64,000 nucleotides of DNA, from the NCBI GenBank assembly GCA_030432695.1, contig JAUILN010000009.1:372001-436000 (forward strand), given 5' to 3'. Shown one piece after another: positions 45,824-54,880 of the stretch. The stretch's first letter is position 1. The number at the start of each line of letters is the position of its first letter. The translations under genes were made by a program, and so were the position numbers. The stretch is from a bacterium. Its GTDB lineage: Bacteria > Planctomycetota > UBA1135 > UBA2386. The notes under the pieces are model-generated. The model was not told the DNA's origin, made no database searches, and saw only the letters and a list, made by a program, of their open reading frames with translations.

Positions 45824-46702
45824 CTACGCGTGGTCGAGGTCCAGGATGACTCGACTGTCGGGAGGCACGAGCTGCACCGATGCGGGTGAAGCCAGCAACT
45901 TCTCGGTCTCCATGACCTCGAGCACGGCTTCGAGGATCTCGGGATCCTCCCGCGCGATCTCGTTGAGCACCTTGCCGACCACTGCCGGGCGCATCGCGCT
46001 GGCCTCGGCGAGCTGCTGGGACACCCGCTTGGCGGTCTCGCTGCGGATCAGCCCGACCCGGTTCTCGCCGTCCTGCTTCATCGCGCTCGTCACCTGCACC
46101 AGCCTCTTCACGACCTTGTCGGTGATGTTCTGGACCATCTGCTCGTCGGTGAAGAACACCTTGCGGATGTATACCGAGCCGAGTCGGTAGCCCCATTTTT
46201 CGGACAGCGGCGAGACCGACTGTCGAACCGTGCGACTCAGGCTGTGTCGGTTCTCGAGCATCTCGTCCATCTCCAGGTTGCTGAGCGTCGAGATCGTCGA
46301 GCTGGCCACGTTGGCCTGTAGCGATCCCTCGGGGTTGGCATTCGCGAACAGGTACGCCGCCGGATCGTTGACCTGCATCTCGTACCAGATGCCGACACCC
46401 ATCGGGGTGCCCTCCTCCGAGTTGACCATCTGGCCACGGAGGTAGTGCTGCTTCAGCGCCGTGTTCACGACGCGTCTCTGACCGAACAGCGGGATCAGGA
46501 GCACGCCCGGACCGAAGGTCGCGATCGGAAACTGCAGGCCCGGCTCGTTTAGCGTGCCGATCACCTTGCCGAACAGCGTGTAGACCTGGGCCTCCGACTC
46601 GCGGACCACGGCGAAGATGTACAGGTGGCGACCGATCGCGAGCAGGATCGGAACTGCGGCGAATCCCACCAGGGCGAGGAAGAACCAGGCTTCGGGCTTC
46701 AC
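45824..46702 (-). CDS. SPFH/band-7 membrane protein, second of a pair
   Basis: 292 residues. An N-terminal membrane helix (WFFLALVGFAAVPILLAIG) is followed by an SPFH domain (EAQVYTLFGKVIGTLNEPGLQFPI at about 36-60) and a helical coiled-coil region (SETAKRVSQQLAEASAMRP). SPFH pairs such as HflK/HflC form large membrane rings that can enclose FtsH. The start ATG overlaps the upstream SPFH stop (ATGA), so equal expression is likely. The two proteins are only distantly alike. Confidence 0.82.
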   Translation of the reverse strand: MKPEAWFFLALVGFAAVPILLAIGRHLYIFAVVRESEAQVYTLFGKVIGTLNEPGLQFPIATFGPGVLLIPLFGQRRVVNTALKQHYLRGQMVNSEEGTPMGVGIWYEMQVNDPAAYLFANANPEGSLQANVASSTISTLSNLEMDEMLENRHSLSRTVRQSVSPLSEKWGYRLGSVYIRKVFFTDEQMVQNITDKVVKRLVQVTSAMKQDGENRVGLIRSETAKRVSQQLAEASAMRPAVVGKVLNEIAREDPEILEAVLEVMETEKLLASPASVQLVPPDSRVILDLDHA

Positions 46703-47712
46703 GACGTCACCCCTCGTTCGCCGTCCCTGCGAACCACAGACCGGGTCCGTGCGAGCAACGGCATTCGCATGCTGCGAAGATATGCCGCGAGCGCGGCGGA
46801 ACCGCCCTCGCGCTTGATCGTCGTCAGGGTGCGGCCGAGTTCGTGCATCGGAGCGACCTCCGCATGCGCGTTGTTCTCCGCGATCTCGACCGCCCGCTTG
46901 CTCATGGTGATCTGCTGTTCGGCATCGGCCTGCGCGGTGCTCAGGTCAGCGGCGACCTGATTGCGGGTGCTGTTGATCGCGGACAGTGCGCGGTCGACCT
47001 CGTCGGGGGGATCGATGCTGGTGATCAGCGCCGCGTCCAGCTCCACTCCGTAACGACCCGCGGTCGCGCGGCATTGCTCCTCCATGTAGGAGTTCAGCAG
47101 CGGCAGATTCTTACGAAGGTCGTTGATCGAGACGCCCTCGGCCATCACCGCCAGTTCCCGGTCGGTCCCGCCGGCGTCCGAGGAGGCTGCTCCGCTCGGT
47201 CCCGATCTGGGGTCGACGAAGGTCGCGATGCGCTCGCGGAGCACCGACACGAAGTAGCCCATGATGTGTTGGAGCGGGCTGGCCACGCCGAACAGGTAGG
47301 CATACAGGTTGTTCTCCGATACCCGGTAGCGGAGCTGGCCGTTCACACCGGTGGTCAGGTTGTCCTTGGTGACCGCCTCGAGCTGCTCCTGTTCCTTGGT
47401 GGGGTCCCAGGTCAGCTCCACCGTCTGGGTGGCGACGTTCACCCGATGCACCCTTTGCCAGGGCCACTTGAAGTAGGGGCCACCTGGGCGGACGACCTGT
47501 ACCTGCGGGTAGGCGTAGCGCTCGCGTTCCTCGGCCGACATCGACCCAGTATCGGGCGCAGGTGTCGAGGCCTGCGGGAGGCGCCTGGCCCTCCCGAATG
47601 TCGTGATCACGGCTCGTTCGTCGGGGCCCACGACGTAGAAGCCGGTCGTCAGGGCTCGCAGGATTCCATAGAGGGCCATTCCAAGGGCCATCGCCAAAAC
47701 GCCTTCTGCCAA
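46699..47712 (-). CDS. SPFH/band-7 membrane protein, first of a pair (HflK-like)
   Basis: 337 residues. A membrane helix at the N-terminus (about 4-28) is followed by VGPDERAVITTFGRARR, the typical SPFH entry, and then PGGPYFKWPWQRVHRV as in HflK/prohibitin. A helical region with Ala, Glu and Asn (STRNQVAADLSTAQADAEQQ) follows, as expected for ring-forming coiled coils. No FtsH gene is adjacent. I call it HflK-like by position and motif order only. Confidence 0.82.
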   Translation of the reverse strand: MAEGVLAMALGMALYGILRALTTGFYVVGPDERAVITTFGRARRLPQASTPAPDTGSMSAEERERYAYPQVQVVRPGGPYFKWPWQRVHRVNVATQTVELTWDPTKEQEQLEAVTKDNLTTGVNGQLRYRVSENNLYAYLFGVASPLQHIMGYFVSVLRERIATFVDPRSGPSGAASSDAGGTDRELAVMAEGVSINDLRKNLPLLNSYMEEQCRATAGRYGVELDAALITSIDPPDEVDRALSAINSTRNQVAADLSTAQADAEQQITMSKRAVEIAENNAHAEVAPMHELGRTLTTIKREGGSAALAAYLRSMRMPLLARTRSVVRRDGERGVTS

Positions 47713-47821
47713 GGGTTCTCCTTCCGAGGTTCGTGCAGGTGCAGCGGGATCTGCCGCGCGGCGATCTTAGCCCGAGGGGCGGTTGGAGATCTTTCATCGT
47801 GCCGACGGGGCTCGGAGTGCT

Positions 47822-49333
47822 TCACACCGCTTCGCCACGCAGCGCCTTCTTGCTGATCTTCCCCGAGCCCAGTCGAGGCAGGGCCTCGAGGAAGCGGAAC
47901 GCGCGCGGGCATTTGAACCCGGCCAGCGTCTCACGGCAGAAGTTGCGGAGCTCGTCGCCGGTCGCGGCGGCGCCGTCGCGGAACACCACCGCCGCGGTCA
48001 CCTGTTCGCCCAGATCGTCGTCGGGCGTGGCGAACACCGCGACCTCGAGCACCGCGGGGTGCTCCTGGAGTCGGTGCTCGACCTCGGTCGAGTAGACGGT
48101 CTCGCCGCCGCTGAGGATCACGTCCTTGCTGCGGTCGACGATGCGCACCGAGCCGGAGGCGTCGAGGGTCGCGAGGTCGCCGGTCTTCAGGTAGCCGTCG
48201 GCGGTGAAGGCCGCGCTCGTGGTGACTTCGTCGTTCCAGTAGCCGGGGGTCACGCTCGGACCACGGACCTGGATCTCGCCGACGGTGGTGTCGTCGGCGG
48301 CGACCGGCGAGCCGTGTTCGTCGACCACCCGCAGGTCGATCCCGAGGACCGGGCGGCCGGTGCGCGAGGCGATGCGCAGGCGCTGCTCTGCCGGCAGTGC
48401 GCGCTGGTCTGCGTCGAGCAGGCTGAAGGTCAGGTACGGCGCGGTCTCGGTCATGCCGTAGGTCTGCACGTACTCGCAGCCGAAGACCGCCACGATCCGT
48501 CGGACGGTCTCCGGTGCGATCGGCGCGCCGCCGCTGAGTACGCGGCGCATGCTCGAGGTGTCGCACGCCTCGGCGTTCTCGACGTGGACCATCCGGTTCA
48601 GCATCGTCGGCACCAGGTTGGTGATCGTCACCCGGTCGCGGGTGATCGCCGTGAACGCTGTTTCGGCGTCGAAGCGCGGCAGGAAGGCGTGGCAGCCACC
48701 GACTGCGGTGATCGCCCAGGTCGCCCAGGCGTCGGCTAGATGGAACATCGGAGCCGCGTGCAGCCACACGTCGGCTTCTCGGAGACCGAGTTCGGCGATG
48801 CTCGAAAGCGCGTGCGCGTGCACGTTGCCGTGGGTGAGGACCACACCCTTGGGGTGGCCGGTGCTACCGGAGGTGAAGTAGAGCTGGGCCGGGTTGTCGG
48901 ACGAGGTCGCGGCACAGGGCGGGGCTTCGTCGGTCGACGGCAGGTCGGTGAGATCGGGCAGGGTGACCGCGCGATTGGCCAGGGTGTTCGCCAACGACTC
49001 GTGCGCGGCGTCGTGATAGACCAGGTCGGTGCCGGCCAGCGCGAGCACGTCGTCGAGTTCGGGAGGCGTGAGCCGGCCGTTCAACGGCACGAGGATGGCG
49101 CCGAGCCTTGCTATGGCGAAGTGCAGGCACAGGAACGCCGCGCAGTTGTCGGCGAGTCCGGCGACACGGTCTCCGGGCTGGACACCGGCCGCCGAGAGCC
49201 GAGCTGCGAGGCCGAGGGTCTTCGCATGCAGTGCCCGGTAGCTCCAAGGGGCGCCGGCCTCGCGCACCGCGGTGCGGTCGGCGTGGATGGTGGCAGCGCG
49301 GTCGAGGAGGGCGGCGAGGTTGCAGAAGGCCAC
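47822..49333 (-). CDS. Acyl-CoA synthetase / AMP-dependent ligase
   Basis: 503 residues. The ATP loop YFTSGSTGHPKGVVLTHGN is at 152-170, followed by GGAPIAPETV, the YGMTETAP block, KTGDLATLD, DRSKDVILSGGETVYSTEVE and a final LPRLGSGKISKK with the C-terminal catalytic Lys. It activates a carboxylic acid as an adenylate and transfers it to CoA. The substrate (fatty or aromatic acid) cannot be told from the sequence. The gene lies 18 bp behind the ECF sigma gene and appears to be the last gene of an operon headed by the secreted protein gene at 54693. Confidence 0.92.
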   Translation of the reverse strand: MAFCNLAALLDRAATIHADRTAVREAGAPWSYRALHAKTLGLAARLSAAGVQPGDRVAGLADNCAAFLCLHFAIARLGAILVPLNGRLTPPELDDVLALAGTDLVYHDAAHESLANTLANRAVTLPDLTDLPSTDEAPPCAATSSDNPAQLYFTSGSTGHPKGVVLTHGNVHAHALSSIAELGLREADVWLHAAPMFHLADAWATWAITAVGGCHAFLPRFDAETAFTAITRDRVTITNLVPTMLNRMVHVENAEACDTSSMRRVLSGGAPIAPETVRRIVAVFGCEYVQTYGMTETAPYLTFSLLDADQRALPAEQRLRIASRTGRPVLGIDLRVVDEHGSPVAADDTTVGEIQVRGPSVTPGYWNDEVTTSAAFTADGYLKTGDLATLDASGSVRIVDRSKDVILSGGETVYSTEVEHRLQEHPAVLEVAVFATPDDDLGEQVTAAVVFRDGAAATGDELRNFCRETLAGFKCPRAFRFLEALPRLGSGKISKKALRGEAV

Positions 49334-49351
49334 GGGCCGGATGCTACGCCC

Positions 49352-49966
49352 TCAGCCCTGCGAGGCGTCGCGCAGTTCCTGCAGCGCGCGCGAGAGCTGC
49401 GGCAGAGCTCGGGCGAAACGCTTGCGCACCGCCTCCTCGCCGAGTCCCAGGGCGGCGCCGATCGCCGGGAACGTGGCGTCCTCGTAGCTGCGCATCGTCA
49501 CGATGCGTTGGTCGATCGGATCGAGTCCGGCGAGGGCGAGTTCGATCAACCGGTGGCGCTCGCTCACCGAGGCATGGGTCGCGGGGCCGCGCACGACGCT
49601 GCCTTCGGCAATCTCGTTCACGTCCGCGGCCTGCGAGCCCTTCGCTTCTCGTCCGAGATCGCGTTGCTTGCGGCGATGATAGCGGTTCGCGCCGCGCAGG
49701 TGGTTCTCCAGGATGGTCGCGAGCAGCGACACCAGGTCTTCCTCGCGGTGCACCACGAAGTCGGGTGCCGAGCGGAGGAAGCCGAGGAGTACCTCCTGGG
49801 TCACGTCGGCGCTGTCGATGCGGTCGCGGAGGTGGTCGCCCAGCCGGCGGCGGGCCATGCGGCGGACCAGCGGTTCGACGCGGCCGACGAGTTCGTGCAG
49901 CGCCACATCGTCCCCGGTGCGCCACCGCTCCAGCAGCCGGTTGATCTCCTGGGTCGCATCATCCAT
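49352..49966 (-). CDS. ECF-type RNA polymerase sigma factor
   Basis: 204 residues. Region 2 is in EPLVRRMARRRLGDHLRDRIDSADVTQEVLLGFLRS (about 30-65) and region 4 in DPIDQRIVTMRSYEDATFPAIGAALGLGEEAVRKRFARALPQL (about 146-190). It belongs to the sigma factors that planctomycetes pair with Ser/Thr kinases instead of an anti-sigma factor. Its start lies eight bases inside the kinase gene upstream, so translation is coupled. Kinase-dependent activation is an inference from the family and the gene order. Confidence 0.92.
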   Translation of the reverse strand: MDDATQEINRLLERWRTGDDVALHELVGRVEPLVRRMARRRLGDHLRDRIDSADVTQEVLLGFLRSAPDFVVHREEDLVSLLATILENHLRGANRYHRRKQRDLGREAKGSQAADVNEIAEGSVVRGPATHASVSERHRLIELALAGLDPIDQRIVTMRSYEDATFPAIGAALGLGEEAVRKRFARALPQLSRALQELRDASQG

Positions 49967-52619
49967 CGACGATCTCGGGTGTCAGCGCGGCGCGGACTCC
50001 GATCGCGCGCGTGCTGGCAGTTTGCAGGATGCGGTCGACTTCGTCGAAGCGCACCGGGAACTCGGGGGTGAGGTTCCAGGCCGATCCCGCCAGCTTCCGG
50101 AGGACGGGCGCAGACTGCAGGATGTTCCATGGTGTGTCGCGCATCGGCTCGAGATCGTGATGGTCGTCGGCGTCGGCGCACCACTCCTGCACGTTGCCCA
50201 GCAGGTCGTGTAGGCCGAACGGGTTGGCGGGGAACGAGCCGACCGGGGCCAGCCCGGCGATTCCGTCGTTCCAGGGAACGGCCAACTCGGCACGCAGCTT
50301 CCTTGCGCGGGCGTAGGCCTGATCGCGCAGGTTCTCGTAGCCTTCCCAGTCCTCCGCGTAGCGGGGGACCTTCACCCCACCCGTGCTGGCCCAACGCCAC
50401 TCGATGTAGTTCGGCAGACGGAGACCGGCGCGGCGCAGCACCGCGACGGAGACGTGCCAGGGGACGCCGTTGGCCGGTTTGGTCGGCTCACCGAGGTTGC
50501 GGAGATCGGGGATGCCTTGGTCGTAGTAGCGGAGGCCGCGGCGTGCGCCGGCGAGTCGATCCCACTGCGCTCGAGTCAGCTCGTGGCGGGCCAGCAGGAA
50601 GGGTGCGATCGGCTCGACCTGGCCGTCGAGTTCGATGACCTGCCCCGGCACCAGGATCAGCACGATGCCGATGTCGGGATCGGCCGGCGACAGGTCCGCG
50701 AGTGGACCGGATTCGGGATCGGTGAACGAACAGGCATGGGCGAATCTCTCGAGGCCGCACTCGGGATCGGGGCCGAGCGGGATCAGGCCGGGCATCGGCT
50801 GCAGATGGAAGCCGTAGCGGGGCTCGGTCCGGATCCGCTCGCGGGCCGCGTCCCAACGGTCGTGTTGTCGTGTGACGGTGAGTTCCTCGACGCTGCGTGC
50901 CCAGGCGAGTCGGTTGCGCAGGTCGGGCAGGGCGTCGTCGAGGAGTTCCTCCAACTGCAGCCGCTGACGCTCGAGTTCGTCATGGACGAAGCGTGCTTCG
51001 GCGTCGGCGAATCGGGCGGTCTCGAGGTCCTGCACCGCCACGTCGAGGCGCGCCAACTCGGCCTGCAGGTGTTCCAGGCGCTCCCGGTGGAGCGGCTTCT
51101 GGTCGTCGGGCAGGCCGGGGTCGGTGAGGTCGCGGTTCATGCGTTCGACGACCGCGCGGAGTTCGTCGATGCGGGTCCACAGCGGATGCTGGCCGGGGCG
51201 CGCCAGGACTCCCGCCGCGGATCCGAGCCCCTTCGTCCGGAGTTCCGAGCTGAGGCCTGCCAGTCGTTCCCGCAGCGGCCCGAGCTGCTCGAGGCTCTCC
51301 ACCAGCTCCGCGAGTTCGCCGGCGAACGCCGGAGTCGCGGGGTGGGCCAACCTTTCGCGGATCTGCACGTCTTCGATCAGTCGGCCGGTCTGCACGAGAT
51401 CGAAGCGTCGCGCCGTCTCGAGTTCGGCTTCCCGACTCTGCATCGCATTCCACAGACTGACGAGCGCCACCACCGCTGCGGTCGCGATGGCCAGCGCGCT
51501 GACGGTGACGCGCGGGTTGCGCTCCACCCAGCGGCGGACGCGGCCGAGCGGGCCGACCGGTCGCGCTTCGACCGGCTCGTTCTGGAGCCAACGGCGGAGG
51601 TCGTCGCGCAGGTCCGCAGCGCGGGGATAGCGGTCGTTCGGCTTGCGTTCGATCGCGCAGGCGACGATCGCCGCGAGATCACGATCCACCGTGGGAGCGA
51701 GGCGGCGCAGGTCCGGCGGTGCCGAGTCCTCGATCTCCCGGCGTAGCTCGGTGTAGCTGTCGGCCTCGAACGGGCGGCGGCCGGCGAGCAGCTCGTAGAG
51801 CATCACGCCGAGCGCGTAGACGTCGATCCGCTGGTCGAGTCCGCCGTGGCCGGGCGGCGCGAGTTGTTCCGGGGCCGCGTAGTGCAGGGTGCCGGTGAAC
51901 TCGCCGGTCAGCGTGAGGCCGCCGCCGGCTATCTCGCGGGCCAGACCGAAGTCGGTGAGGACCGGGCGGTGGGCGGCGTCGAGCAGCACGTTGCCGGGCT
52001 TCACGTCGCGGTGCAGGACGCCGCGGGCGTGGGCGTGTTCGAGGGCGTCGGCGAGGTCGGCGACCAGCGCGGCGGCCGCGGCGTGGGTCGCGCGCGGGTC
52101 GCCCGTGGTGCCGAAGGCGCCCGCCACGCCACCGTGCTCGGCGAGCAGCGCATCGAGCGGTCGGCCGTCGACGAGCTGCATCGCCAGGTGCCAGGTGCCG
52201 TCCTCCTCGCCGAAGGCCAACACGCGCGCGATGTGCGGGTGGTCGAGGCCGGCGGCGAGCACCGCCTCGCGGCGGAAGCGGGCCCGCGCTTTGGCCGAGT
52301 CCAGGAAGTGCGGTGCGATCAGCTTGAGAGCCACCCGGCGGTCGAGCGAGGTCTGCAACGCTTCCCAGACCACGCCCATGCCGCCGCGGCCGAGCTCGCG
52401 CAGCAGCTCGAAGTCGCCGAGCCGACTGGCGGTCGCAGGGGCTTCGCCGTCCGGATCGTCGTCGTCGCCGTCGTCGCTTGCCAACAGTGGCTCGAGGAAC
52501 GGGCGCAGCGCGGCGTGGGCGGCGAGGAACTGCGTCGCCGTGCCTTCGAACTCGCCCGCCACGAAGCGCGCGTGGGCGTCGAGCGCCGCGCGCAGGGGAT
52601 CATCGAGTCGTTCGCTCAT
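49959..52619 (-). CDS. Ser/Thr kinase with transmembrane segment and FGE/SUMF1-like domain
   Basis: 886 residues. The kinase domain (about 68-330) has LGRGGMGVVW, Lys99, the HRDVKPGN loop with Asp205, and DFG Asp223. One membrane helix lies near 365-385, then a long helical, probably coiled-coil region. The C-terminal ~220 residues (RAQWDRLAGARRG, RLPNYIEWRWAS, NPFGLHDLLGNVQEWCAD, AIGVRAAL) form a formylglycine-generating-enzyme-like domain, probably on the outer side. FGE domains on kinases usually lack the enzyme's catalytic cysteines and may bind ligands. A GAGGA ribosome-binding site overlaps the stop of the upstream gene. Confidence 0.9.
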   Translation of the reverse strand: MSERLDDPLRAALDAHARFVAGEFEGTATQFLAAHAALRPFLEPLLASDDGDDDDPDGEAPATASRLGDFELLRELGRGGMGVVWEALQTSLDRRVALKLIAPHFLDSAKARARFRREAVLAAGLDHPHIARVLAFGEEDGTWHLAMQLVDGRPLDALLAEHGGVAGAFGTTGDPRATHAAAAALVADLADALEHAHARGVLHRDVKPGNVLLDAAHRPVLTDFGLAREIAGGGLTLTGEFTGTLHYAAPEQLAPPGHGGLDQRIDVYALGVMLYELLAGRRPFEADSYTELRREIEDSAPPDLRRLAPTVDRDLAAIVACAIERKPNDRYPRAADLRDDLRRWLQNEPVEARPVGPLGRVRRWVERNPRVTVSALAIATAAVVALVSLWNAMQSREAELETARRFDLVQTGRLIEDVQIRERLAHPATPAFAGELAELVESLEQLGPLRERLAGLSSELRTKGLGSAAGVLARPGQHPLWTRIDELRAVVERMNRDLTDPGLPDDQKPLHRERLEHLQAELARLDVAVQDLETARFADAEARFVHDELERQRLQLEELLDDALPDLRNRLAWARSVEELTVTRQHDRWDAARERIRTEPRYGFHLQPMPGLIPLGPDPECGLERFAHACSFTDPESGPLADLSPADPDIGIVLILVPGQVIELDGQVEPIAPFLLARHELTRAQWDRLAGARRGLRYYDQGIPDLRNLGEPTKPANGVPWHVSVAVLRRAGLRLPNYIEWRWASTGGVKVPRYAEDWEGYENLRDQAYARARKLRAELAVPWNDGIAGLAPVGSFPANPFGLHDLLGNVQEWCADADDHHDLEPMRDTPWNILQSAPVLRKLAGSAWNLTPEFPVRFDEVDRILQTASTRAIGVRAALTPEIVDG

Positions 52620-52629
52620 CGGACCATCC

Positions 52630-54693
52630 TCAGCAGTACGAGAACCACGCGACCGCCAGGTTCGTCAGCTGCTGGAGCAGCGACTGCGCCGGTGGGTGGT
52701 CGGTGAAGAACAGGTAGAGGCGGTCGCCGGGTGGGTCCTTCGCACTGATCGGCAGGTCGAGGTCGATCTCGCCGGTCCAGACCATGGTCTCGCCGGGCCC
52801 GATCTGACGGCTCTCGAGGAGTTGGTATTCGTCGTTGTCGCGGTCGAGGCGGGCGAGGGTCAGCCAGTGGACGTCCGGGGTGGAGTCGGTACGGCTCGAG
52901 CGGATCACGTACTCGCCCGACTTGTCGTCGTAGGAGCCGGTCGAGTTCACGCGGGCGCTGCCGGAGGTGGCGCAGCCGGAGACGAAGGTCGCAGGATCGC
53001 TGAGTTTGAACGGTACCGACCCGGTGAGTGTCGAGCCGGCTTGGACGGTGAGGACCTTCGGATCGCCGCAGGCAGGGCTGGGGGGCGGGCCCAGGAAGAC
53101 CGCCTTGAAGATGCCGCTGCCATTCGCGACGCCGAGGCCCAGTGCCTGGAACGGGAAGGTCACGGGCAGGCCGAAGACCGAGCCGGAAAGGCCGAGTGGG
53201 CCGAGGGGCACGATCGTGGTGGGGCCCGCGATCGCGTTCACGAGCAGGAAGGCGCCTGGATCGGTCTCGACGGTGAGCTCGAAGAAGTCACCGAGGTCGG
53301 GTTCGATGTGGGCGCTGATGTCGGAGGTCGGTTCCTGGTTGATCGGCACCTGCAAGGGACCCTGGGGCAGGAGCAGCACCAGCTCGCGGCCGTTCGCCTG
53401 GTCGGCGACCATCGAGGCCGGGCCCAGTCCCGAGAAGGCTTGCGTGGGCGCAGAACTCTTCGCGCCGAGCCGGAGGTCGTAGGTGGTCACTGCCAGACTG
53501 CCGCGATCGACGAACCACAATTCCCGGTCGTCGCTGCCGGCGCGTAGCGCGGAGAACCAGGCGCCGTCCGGCGTAGCGACGACGTGACGTGGCTGGGCGC
53601 CACCACCGGGCCGGAGTGGCGCCACTGCGGTCGTCGTGGTGCTGCCCACCTGGAACAGCTCATGGCCGGCGCCGTCGTCGCCGGTGAACCACGCGTCGAA
53701 TCCGGAGACGGTGAGGTTGCCGAGGGTCTCGCCGACCGATGCCGCGAACTGCGAGGCCTGTACCGCGCGGTCGCCGTTGCCCCGGAAGATCTGCGAGCCG
53801 TTGCCAGCCACGCGGGCGCGGAACACGACCTCGCCGATGCCGACCGGGGTCAGCATGTCGGGGTCGGTGTAGTTGCCGGAAGGCAGGCGCACCGCGGCCG
53901 GATCGTTCGATCCGTCCCAGTGGTAGACCTGGCGGGCGGCGGAGGGCGTCTCGCGTGCGGTGAAGAACACCCCGAGGAAGGTCGTCACCGGAGGCGTCGG
54001 ATCGAGGTAGAGGGTCGCGCCGTTGTGACCCCGGAGCGGCGCGGGATCGGGTCCGCCGGGCGTCCAGGTGTGGAGCTCGGTGCCGGTGGAGTGGGTCGCG
54101 ACGAACACCAGCTTGCCGCCGAAGCGGCGCAGGCCGTACGGCGAGTGCAGCCCACTCACCGCGCCGACCGACTGTGCGGTGGTCAGGTCGGCACTCCAGT
54201 GCAATCTCCGCGTGCCGCTGGTCGGGACGTCGGTGATCGCGGAGAACGCGAGCCCCGAACCGAGCGCGGTGAGTTCGGTGGGTGAGGCCGAGGCAGCGCC
54301 CGGGCGGATCGCGATCGTGCGGAGGGTCGCACCATCGAGGATCCGGACCTCGCGACCCTCGGCCTGGGTCGTCGCGGCGAACGCCACGGGGCCACCGACG
54401 ATCGGGTCGCCGAGCACCGTGATCCAGCTGGGAAACGAACTCTTCGGCTCGAAGCCGTCCGGTTCCAGGTTCCGCTCCATCCGCGGCATGCCGAGCCAGT
54501 CGCACGACCAGAGCTCCATGCCGTGGACGCCGTCGTTGGCGGCGAACCAGGTGCGGAGCAAGGTGCTGGCCTGGGAGTGGGCTCGGGAGCTTCCGAGGCT
54601 CGACTGGAGGGTGGTGACCTGGGCGGGGAGGGTGGAGGCGACGGTGGCGCCGAACAGGGTGCCGAGTGCGGCGAGGCGGAGCGATGCGGGCAT
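52630..54693 (-). CDS. Large secreted ELWxxDGT-like propeller protein
   Basis: 687 residues with a signal peptide ending around TLPAQV. Degenerate ELWxxDGT-like units are visible (GMELWSCDW, GTELHTW, GHELFQVGS, DRELWFVDRGS, GRELVLLLP), so a propeller is likely over residues 40-500. The C-terminal half contains a cysteine-framed beta domain (ACGDPK, then SGCATSGS). It is the first gene of the kinase/sigma/ligase operon, 10 bp before the kinase gene, so it may be exported under the same signal or be sensed by the kinase. The ATG at 54693 has GAGGA six bases upstream. Confidence 0.8.
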   Translation of the reverse strand: MPASLRLAALGTLFGATVASTLPAQVTTLQSSLGSSRAHSQASTLLRTWFAANDGVHGMELWSCDWLGMPRMERNLEPDGFEPKSSFPSWITVLGDPIVGGPVAFAATTQAEGREVRILDGATLRTIAIRPGAASASPTELTALGSGLAFSAITDVPTSGTRRLHWSADLTTAQSVGAVSGLHSPYGLRRFGGKLVFVATHSTGTELHTWTPGGPDPAPLRGHNGATLYLDPTPPVTTFLGVFFTARETPSAARQVYHWDGSNDPAAVRLPSGNYTDPDMLTPVGIGEVVFRARVAGNGSQIFRGNGDRAVQASQFAASVGETLGNLTVSGFDAWFTGDDGAGHELFQVGSTTTTAVAPLRPGGGAQPRHVVATPDGAWFSALRAGSDDRELWFVDRGSLAVTTYDLRLGAKSSAPTQAFSGLGPASMVADQANGRELVLLLPQGPLQVPINQEPTSDISAHIEPDLGDFFELTVETDPGAFLLVNAIAGPTTIVPLGPLGLSGSVFGLPVTFPFQALGLGVANGSGIFKAVFLGPPPSPACGDPKVLTVQAGSTLTGSVPFKLSDPATFVSGCATSGSARVNSTGSYDDKSGEYVIRSSRTDSTPDVHWLTLARLDRDNDEYQLLESRQIGPGETMVWTGEIDLDLPISAKDPPGDRLYLFFTDHPPAQSLLQQLTNLAVAWFSYC

Positions 54694-54830
54694 GGCAGGT
54701 CCTCTGGGAAGAAGACGATGGGGGCGGACCTGTCGGGCGGAGAGCTGTTTCGTCGTCGATCCGGACAGGAATTCCGGGCTCGGTTCCAACTCCGATGGCG
54801 GGCCAGGCCCGGAGCCGGAAGACGCCCGGA

Positions 54831-54869
54831 ATCTGTCGTGGTTGGTGCCTGGCACCAACTACGACAGAC
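54831..54869. repeat. REP-like palindrome, distant copy
   Basis: Fourth full copy of the 39-nt palindrome, with the ATCTGTCGTGG left arm and the GGTGCCTGGCACC core; one terminal base of the right arm is changed. It lies in the 187-bp gap between two minus-strand genes, about 34 kb from the others. Confidence 0.88.
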
Positions 54870-54880
54870 TTCGGGGCGGG

